A stretch of DNA of 64,000 bases from contig DASXCQ010000031.1 in NCBI GenBank assembly GCA_036491115.1, forward strand, positions 139,367-203,366, given 5' to 3'. The stretch is from DATEPR01 sp036491115 (GTDB taxonomy: Bacteria; Actinomycetota; Actinomycetes; Mycobacteriales; Pseudonocardiaceae). Made by a program: the position numbers and the translations under genes. The stretch's first letter is position 1; each line of letters begins with the position of its first letter. Shown here piece by piece: positions 59,852-64,000 of the stretch. The notes beneath the pieces are model-generated. The model was not told the DNA's origin and did no database searches. It worked only from the letters and a program-made list of their open reading frames with translations.

Positions 59852-60493
59852 GTGGCCGCCACCAGCCCTCCGGAACCGCCCCGCAGGCGCCGCATGCCCC
59901 GGGCCGACCGGGAACGCCAGATGATGTCCGTCGCCGAGCAGGTGTTCGCCGAACGCGGGTACGTCGCCGCGTCGATGGACGAGATCGCCGACCGCGTCGG
60001 CGTGTCCAAGCCGATGCTCTACGAGTACTTCGGCTCCAAGGAGGGCCTGCTGGTGGCGTGCATCCGGCAGGCGAGGGCGGAACTGCTGCGGGTCACGTCG
60101 AACGCAGCACTGGCCGCGCCCACTCCCGAGGACAAGCTGCGTGCCGGCCTGATCGCCTATTTCGAGTTCATCCGCGCGCACGGCCAGGCGTGGGCACTGC
60201 TGCGCACCGAGGCCGCCGTCGTCGGACCGTCCGCTGCCGGCGAGATCGAGGCCGGCCGGCAGCAGCAGACCGACCTGATCAGCAGCACCATGGCGCTCTA
60301 CGCGCCCACCCCGTCGACGCTGGACATGGCACCGGCGGCCGAGGTGATCGTCGGCGGCTGCGAACGGCTCGCGCTGTGGTGCGACCAGCATCCGGAGACC
60401 ACCGCGGAACAGGCCGCGGAACTCGTCATGCGGCTGATCTGGTTCGGCATGCGGACGCAGGTCGACGACCAGCCATCACCCGGTCGGGGATAG
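59852..60493 (+). CDS. TetR-family regulator
   Basis: 213 aa. N-terminal TetR HTH (about 18-65): MSVAEQVFAERGYVAASMDEIADRVGVSKPMLYEYFGSKEGLL in this family order. The C-terminal ligand domain is helical, with EAAVVGPSAAGEI and a late WCDQHPETTAEQ. The proline- and arginine-rich first 17 residues are unusual. Divergent from the monooxygenase by 73 bp, so it most likely represses that gene and itself in response to the enzyme's substrate. The MFS exporter downstream may be in the same regulon. Confidence 0.88.
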   Translation: MAATSPPEPPRRRRMPRADRERQMMSVAEQVFAERGYVAASMDEIADRVGVSKPMLYEYFGSKEGLLVACIRQARAELLRVTSNAALAAPTPEDKLRAGLIAYFEFIRAHGQAWALLRTEAAVVGPSAAGEIEAGRQQQTDLISSTMALYAPTPSTLDMAPAAEVIVGGCERLALWCDQHPETTAEQAAELVMRLIWFGMRTQVDDQPSPGRG

Positions 60494-60564
60494 ATCGGCT
60501 CCAGCGCGTGCCCAGCCGGTCACATCGTGCTGCCTGCCGGCCCGGCCGGACCTACTGTCGTCCC

Positions 60565-62649
60565 ATGACAGCCAGCACCACCGAGATCGGTCCGGCGCCG
60601 GACGTCTCGACAGCGAACGGTGCACCGGCCGGCGGCCCACCGGAACCGGCGGCACCGGTCCAGGTGAGCCGGCAGCGGATCAACGCCGTATTCGGCGCCG
60701 TCGCGCTCGGCATGCTGCTGGCGGCCCTCGACCAGACCATCGTGTCCACCGCGCTGCCCACCATCGTCGGCGATCTCGGCGGCGCCGGTCACCTGTCCTG
60801 GGTCGTCACCGGCTACCTGCTCGCCGAGACCGTGTCCACCGCGCTGATCGGCAAGTTCGGTGACCTGTTCGGCCGCAAGCAGATGTTCCTGCTGTCCGTC
60901 GTGGTGTTCCTGATCGGCTCGTTCTGCTGCGGTTTCGCCAACAGCATGACGTGGCTGATCGGCTGGCGCGCCGTGCAGGGCCTGGGTGCCGGCGGCCTGC
61001 TGGTCACGTCGTCCGCGCTGATCGCCGACGTCATCCCGCTGCGCGAGCGCGGCAAGTACCAGGGCGCGCTCGGGTCGGTGTTCGGCGTCGTCACGGTGAT
61101 CGGGCCGCTGCTCGGCGGACTGTTCGTGGACCACCTGTCGTGGCGCTGGGCGTTCTACGTGAACATCCCGGTCGGCATCATCGTGATCGCCGTCGCCATA
61201 CCGGCCATCCCGTCGGTGCGCAGCGCGCTCAAGCCGGTGATCGACTACCTCGGCATCATCCTGGTCACCCTCGGCGCCAGCGGCCTGACCCTGGTGACCA
61301 GTTGGGGCGGCACCACCTACCCCTGGCTGTCCGCGACGATCATCGGCATGGCGGTCGCGTCCGTGGTGGCGCTGGCCCTGTTCGTCGTGGTGGAGCGACG
61401 AGCGCCCGAACCGGTACTACCGATGCGCCTGTTCGGCAACCCGGTGTTCGCGGTCGCCGGGCCGATGAGCTTCATCGTCGGGTTCGCCATGCTCGGCGGC
61501 ATCACGTTCCTGCCGACCTATCTGCAGTACGTACAGGGCACGTCGGCGACGGCGTCCGGCATCCGCATGCTGCCGATGGTGCTGGGCCTGCTGCTGGCCG
61601 CCATCGGTAGCGGCAACGTGGTCAGCAAGACGGGTCGCTATCGGGTGTTCCCGATCGCCGGCTCGGTCGGCATGGCGCTCGGGCTGTTTCTTTTGTCCAA
61701 ATTGGACGAACACACCGGATTCTGGCTCGGCTCGCTGTACATGTTCGTGCTCGGCGTCGGAGTCGGGCTCGCCATGCAGGTACTGCTGATCGCGGTGCAG
61801 AACACGGTGGACTACGCCGATCTCGGTGTGGCCACGTCGGGTGTGACGTTCCTGCGCACCATCGGCAGCTCGTTCGGTGTCGCCGTGTTCGGCAGCGTCT
61901 ACGCCAGCCGGCTCACCCACAACCTCACCGCGGCGCTCATCGCGCACCCGCTGCCGCGCGGGGTCGACCCTCACGTGACGCAAAGCCCTGAGGCGTTGCA
62001 CCGGTTGCCGGTCACGGTGTCCGCGCCCGTGGTGCACGCGTACGCCCAGTCGCTGCACGTGGTGTTCCTGGCGGGTGTGCCGGTCGCCGTGGTGGCGTTC
62101 GTGTTGTCGCTGTTCCTCAAGGAGGTCCCGCTGCGCGGCACGTCGCGGGCGGCGGCCACCGAGCTGGGCGAGGGCTTCGCCATGCCGGAATCGTCCGATG
62201 CGGACCAGAGCCTGGAACGGGCCGTCGCGGCGCTGCTGCGCAGGGAACGCGAGATGCGCTCGGTGGTGCTCGCGCGGTCACCGCTGGACGAGGCGCAGGC
62301 GTGGTGCGTGGTGAAGGTGTGGGCGGCCCGAAGACACGACCAGCCGGCGACGGTGGCCGCCATCGCCGAACGGGTCCACGTACCGGCCGCCGTGCTGCGA
62401 CCGGCATTCGAGCAGGCCATCACGGATGGATATCTGGCGGAGGACGACACCGGCCTGCGGCTGACCGACCAGGGTGAACAGGAGTTCGGCACGCTCTCCG
62501 CGGCGTGGCAGGAATGGGTGGCGGAACGACTCGCGGACTGGAACCCGGAGGTGGAGATGGATCTGCCGGCGGCAATGGCCAGACTCGCCAGACGGCTGTT
62601 CGCCGAACAGTTGACGACCCAGACCGCGGTACCGGCCGGAGCGAGGTGA
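60565..62649 (+). CDS. DHA2-type MFS exporter with C-terminal winged helix
   Basis: 694 aa. Fourteen-helix drug:H+ antiporter (EmrB/QacA type): LDQTIVSTALPTIVGDLGG (motif D1), GKFGDLFGRKQMF (motif A) and a motif C-like GVVTVIGPLLGG. Membrane part ends near residue 520. Residues about 530-690 form a soluble domain that resembles a winged helix (AIAERVHVPAAVLRPAFEQAI, then GYLAEDDTGLRLTDQGEQEF), with a further helical end. ATG 60565 sits 6 bp after TACTGT, so a leaderless transcript is possible. Export of toxic compounds is likely. Confidence 0.83.
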   Translation: MTASTTEIGPAPDVSTANGAPAGGPPEPAAPVQVSRQRINAVFGAVALGMLLAALDQTIVSTALPTIVGDLGGAGHLSWVVTGYLLAETVSTALIGKFGDLFGRKQMFLLSVVVFLIGSFCCGFANSMTWLIGWRAVQGLGAGGLLVTSSALIADVIPLRERGKYQGALGSVFGVVTVIGPLLGGLFVDHLSWRWAFYVNIPVGIIVIAVAIPAIPSVRSALKPVIDYLGIILVTLGASGLTLVTSWGGTTYPWLSATIIGMAVASVVALALFVVVERRAPEPVLPMRLFGNPVFAVAGPMSFIVGFAMLGGITFLPTYLQYVQGTSATASGIRMLPMVLGLLLAAIGSGNVVSKTGRYRVFPIAGSVGMALGLFLLSKLDEHTGFWLGSLYMFVLGVGVGLAMQVLLIAVQNTVDYADLGVATSGVTFLRTIGSSFGVAVFGSVYASRLTHNLTAALIAHPLPRGVDPHVTQSPEALHRLPVTVSAPVVHAYAQSLHVVFLAGVPVAVVAFVLSLFLKEVPLRGTSRAAATELGEGFAMPESSDADQSLERAVAALLRREREMRSVVLARSPLDEAQAWCVVKVWAARRHDQPATVAAIAERVHVPAAVLRPAFEQAITDGYLAEDDTGLRLTDQGEQEFGTLSAAWQEWVAERLADWNPEVEMDLPAAMARLARRLFAEQLTTQTAVPAGAR

Positions 62650-62655
62650 CGTGTC

Positions 62656-63021
62656 GTGTTGGAGCCGATCACGGTCAACTACACGCCTGACGGGGACGAC
62701 TGGACGGTCACCGTCGGCGTGGCGGGCGAGCCGACCACACGGCGTGCGACGGCCGTCGGGCTGATCGCCGCCAGGGACCGGGCCGACCAGCTGGTCGCGC
62801 AGATCACGCCCAACGACGACCGGAGACGGGTGGTGCACCTGCTGGACGGCGACGCCTACGCGTTCACGAACAGTTACCTCCAGGCCCGACTGGGCCTACC
62901 CACCAACCGGGACGAACCATCCGATCAGGTGATGAATGAGCCCGACCCGCCACAGCCGACGTGGCCCGATGCCACCGTCGCCGACGACGAAACCCCCGGT
63001 GACCTGCCCTATCCGCCCTGA
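62656..63021 (+). CDS. Small protein of unknown function
   Basis: 121 aa, GTG start with GCGAGGTG upstream and 6 bp from the exporter stop, so in its operon. Residues 1-75 are alpha+beta with NYTPDGDDWTVTVGVAG, then a helix AARDRADQLVAQI and HLLDGDAYAFTNSYL. The layout resembles HicB-like or other small beta-alpha domains but I cannot assign it. The last 40 residues are acidic and Pro-rich. No membrane segment, Cys or catalytic motif. Confidence 0.6.
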   Translation: MLEPITVNYTPDGDDWTVTVGVAGEPTTRRATAVGLIAARDRADQLVAQITPNDDRRRVVHLLDGDAYAFTNSYLQARLGLPTNRDEPSDQVMNEPDPPQPTWPDATVADDETPGDLPYPP

Positions 63022-63116
63022 CGATGAGGGTTCGACCTGTCACCGCACGTGAGGGTGGCAGGTCAGCGGGGACCTAGGATGAGCCGGCAGGTGCGGATCG
63101 GTTGTGAGGCGGTGGC

Positions 63117-63779
63117 GTGACGACAACACGTGACGGAGTGCAGCCGCGGACGTTGCCCCGCGGTAGGCCCAGGGATGCCAGCAGGGACGACGCGCTGCGT
63201 GAGGCGGCGTTGGCGGTGCTGGCGGAAGTGGGATACCGGGCGCTGACGATGGACGCGGTAGCGGCGACGGCGAGGGCGGGGAAGGCCACCATCTACCGGC
63301 GGTGGGACTCCAAGCTCGACCTGGTGATCGACTCGTGCAACCAGCTGGTCAGCGAGCACATCCCGGCGCCAGACACCGGCTCACTGGCCGGTGACCTGCG
63401 GGAGTTCCTGCTGGCGTTCGCGACGTTCCTGTCCGGACCAGCGGGGAAGGCGGCGCAGGCCCTGGTCGGCGAGATCCCCCACGAGCCGGAACTGGCGGAG
63501 GCGTTCCGCAAGAGCTTCCTACGCTCCCAGCGCGATGTGCTGCGAGCGGTCCTGGACCACGCGGCCGCGCGCGGCGAGGTGGCTGAGGACGCCCCGAAGG
63601 GCATGGCGGTGGAACTGGCCGGCGCGGCCCTGACCTATCGCCTGATGCTCACCGGCGAACCGTTGGACGCGGTGTTCGTGAACCACCTGGTCGACCAGGT
63701 CCTGGTCCCGCTACTTCACCGGAACAACTTGCGGACCAACAACAGCATGATCAGCGCGCCGAGGCCGATCAGTGAGTAG
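63117..63779 (+). CDS. TetR-family regulator
   Basis: 220 aa. HTH (about 25-72): LREAALAVLAEVGYRALTMDAVAATARAGKATIYRRWDSK in the usual order, with a basic GRPRDASRDD lead. The ligand domain is of the TetR_C_11/16 type common in actinobacteria. GTG 63117, poor ribosome site. Its 3' end overlaps the opposing DUF3618 gene by 64 bp. The target is not evident; neighbours are an unrelated exporter operon and an envelope gene. Confidence 0.88.
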   Translation: MTTTRDGVQPRTLPRGRPRDASRDDALREAALAVLAEVGYRALTMDAVAATARAGKATIYRRWDSKLDLVIDSCNQLVSEHIPAPDTGSLAGDLREFLLAFATFLSGPAGKAAQALVGEIPHEPELAEAFRKSFLRSQRDVLRAVLDHAAARGEVAEDAPKGMAVELAGAALTYRLMLTGEPLDAVFVNHLVDQVLVPLLHRNNLRTNNSMISAPRPISE

Positions 63780-63937
63780 CGGACCTTCGGTCGGTCCAGG
63801 GTCGAGCGAACGTTCGACTTGGCGGTGTCCACCAGCCGCTGCGGGCTGGCCTTGGTGCCGAGCTGGTCAAGCGTGACCGCCAGCGCGTCACGCGCCTGCT
63901 CGATCTCCCGCTGGATGGTGTCGGGGTCGCGGGCCAC
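63716..63937 (-). CDS. DUF3618 family membrane protein
   Basis: 73 aa: a cytoplasmic amphipathic helix (DPDTIQREIEQARDALAVTL), the conserved LGTKASPQRLVDTAKSNV, and one C-terminal membrane helix (about 53-70) with a basic end. DUF3618 genes usually follow a holin-like DUF1469 (phage holin family) membrane protein; that gene would lie beyond the right edge of the window. GTG start directly after GGAGGAACC. Probably an envelope-stress or membrane-organising protein; no enzyme function known. Confidence 0.82.
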   Translation of the reverse strand: MARDPDTIQREIEQARDALAVTLDQLGTKASPQRLVDTAKSNVRSTLDRPKVRYSLIGLGALIMLLLVRKLFR

Positions 63938-64000
63938 GGTTCCTCCTCGGTCGTCCCTGCGCCCGACAACGGTAGATCACCCGCCCCCCATCCGCCCCCC

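Noticed and set aside
63716..63937. Prophage remnant at the right edge because DUF3618 usually neighbours a holin-named protein
   Set aside because: DUF3618/DUF1469 are chromosomal actinobacterial envelope genes; no phage gene is present in the window.
1..64000. tRNA, rRNA, CRISPR arrays, insertion sequences, integrase or attachment sites
   Set aside because: Searched by eye on both strands; no cloverleaf ends, regular spacer repeats, transposase motifs or terminal inverted repeats found.

Overview
The window is GC-rich DNA from a filamentous-type actinobacterium, most likely a member of the Pseudonocardiales. The reasons are the very high GC at third codon positions, GTG and TTG starts, chains of genes joined by 4-bp ATGA/GTGA overlaps, a complete mce operon, a non-mycobacterial ESX (type VII secretion) locus, Lsr2, MptB, LytR-CpsA-Psr and BldD-like proteins. 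The species call is inference. I found no tRNA, rRNA, CRISPR array, insertion sequence or prophage.

Layout. (1) 2-8011: mceA-F and two Mce-associated membrane proteins, a lipid importer, closed by a strong hairpin and followed by a convergent PucR-type regulator (8079-9308). (2) 9450-11917: an amidohydrolase and an M20 amidohydrolase on the minus strand. (3) 12301-15756, minus strand: a compact redox operon (79-aa membrane protein, ApbE flavin transferase, ferric-reductase-like haem membrane protein, NuoF-like flavin/Fe-S protein, ferredoxin) ending in a CsoR copper sensor with its own operator. (4) 15857-38333: an ESX secretion locus. Its minus-strand parts are response regulator-eccB, then a seven-gene run of three secreted-type proteins, a PsbP-like protein, a YbaB-like protein and eccD, and finally histidine kinase-mycP. 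Its plus-strand parts are eccE, an XRE-TPR regulator, a small HTH protein under two tandem dyads, eccC, a WXG100 pair, and three further substrates including an alpha/beta hydrolase. (5) 38503-45907: a KimA-like transporter fused to an OB fold, a large secreted subtilase-like protein, and a disulfide oxidoreductase. (6) 45967-52712: a permease divergent from a gamma-glutamylation amine catabolic operon (glutamine-synthetase-like ligase, amidase, aldehyde dehydrogenase, SDR, GntR regulator). (7) 52729-58278: envelope and regulatory genes (mptB, lsr2, a ribosomal protein uL11 paralogue, an LCP ligase, a BldD-like regulator). (8) 58282-63937: a Baeyer-Villiger-type monooxygenase/TetR pair, an MFS exporter with a C-terminal winged helix, a small unknown protein, a second TetR and a DUF3618 membrane protein.

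How they work together. The mce operon and the ESX locus both move material through the cell envelope. The ESX set looks complete for a non-mycobacterial system (EccB, C, D, E, MycP, WXG100 pair) and carries its own two-component system split between its two ends. Its mycosin appears to have lost all three catalytic residues while keeping the fold and the membrane anchor. Several substrates share a YxxxD signal, three of them extended to YxxxDQxVA. The amine operon has an alcohol-dehydrogenase-like SDR where the putrescine pathway would have an amine oxidase, which points to ethanolamine or a similar amino alcohol.

Strongest leads for follow-up: the inactive mycosin; the tandem TGTTG-N8-CAACA sites in the ESX locus; the paired CAATGG-N12-CCATTG sites in the amine locus; the ApbE redox operon with no visible flavinylation target; the uL11 paralogue lacking the antibiotic-binding prolines; and a BldD-like protein without the c-di-GMP signature beside a 30-bp dyad.
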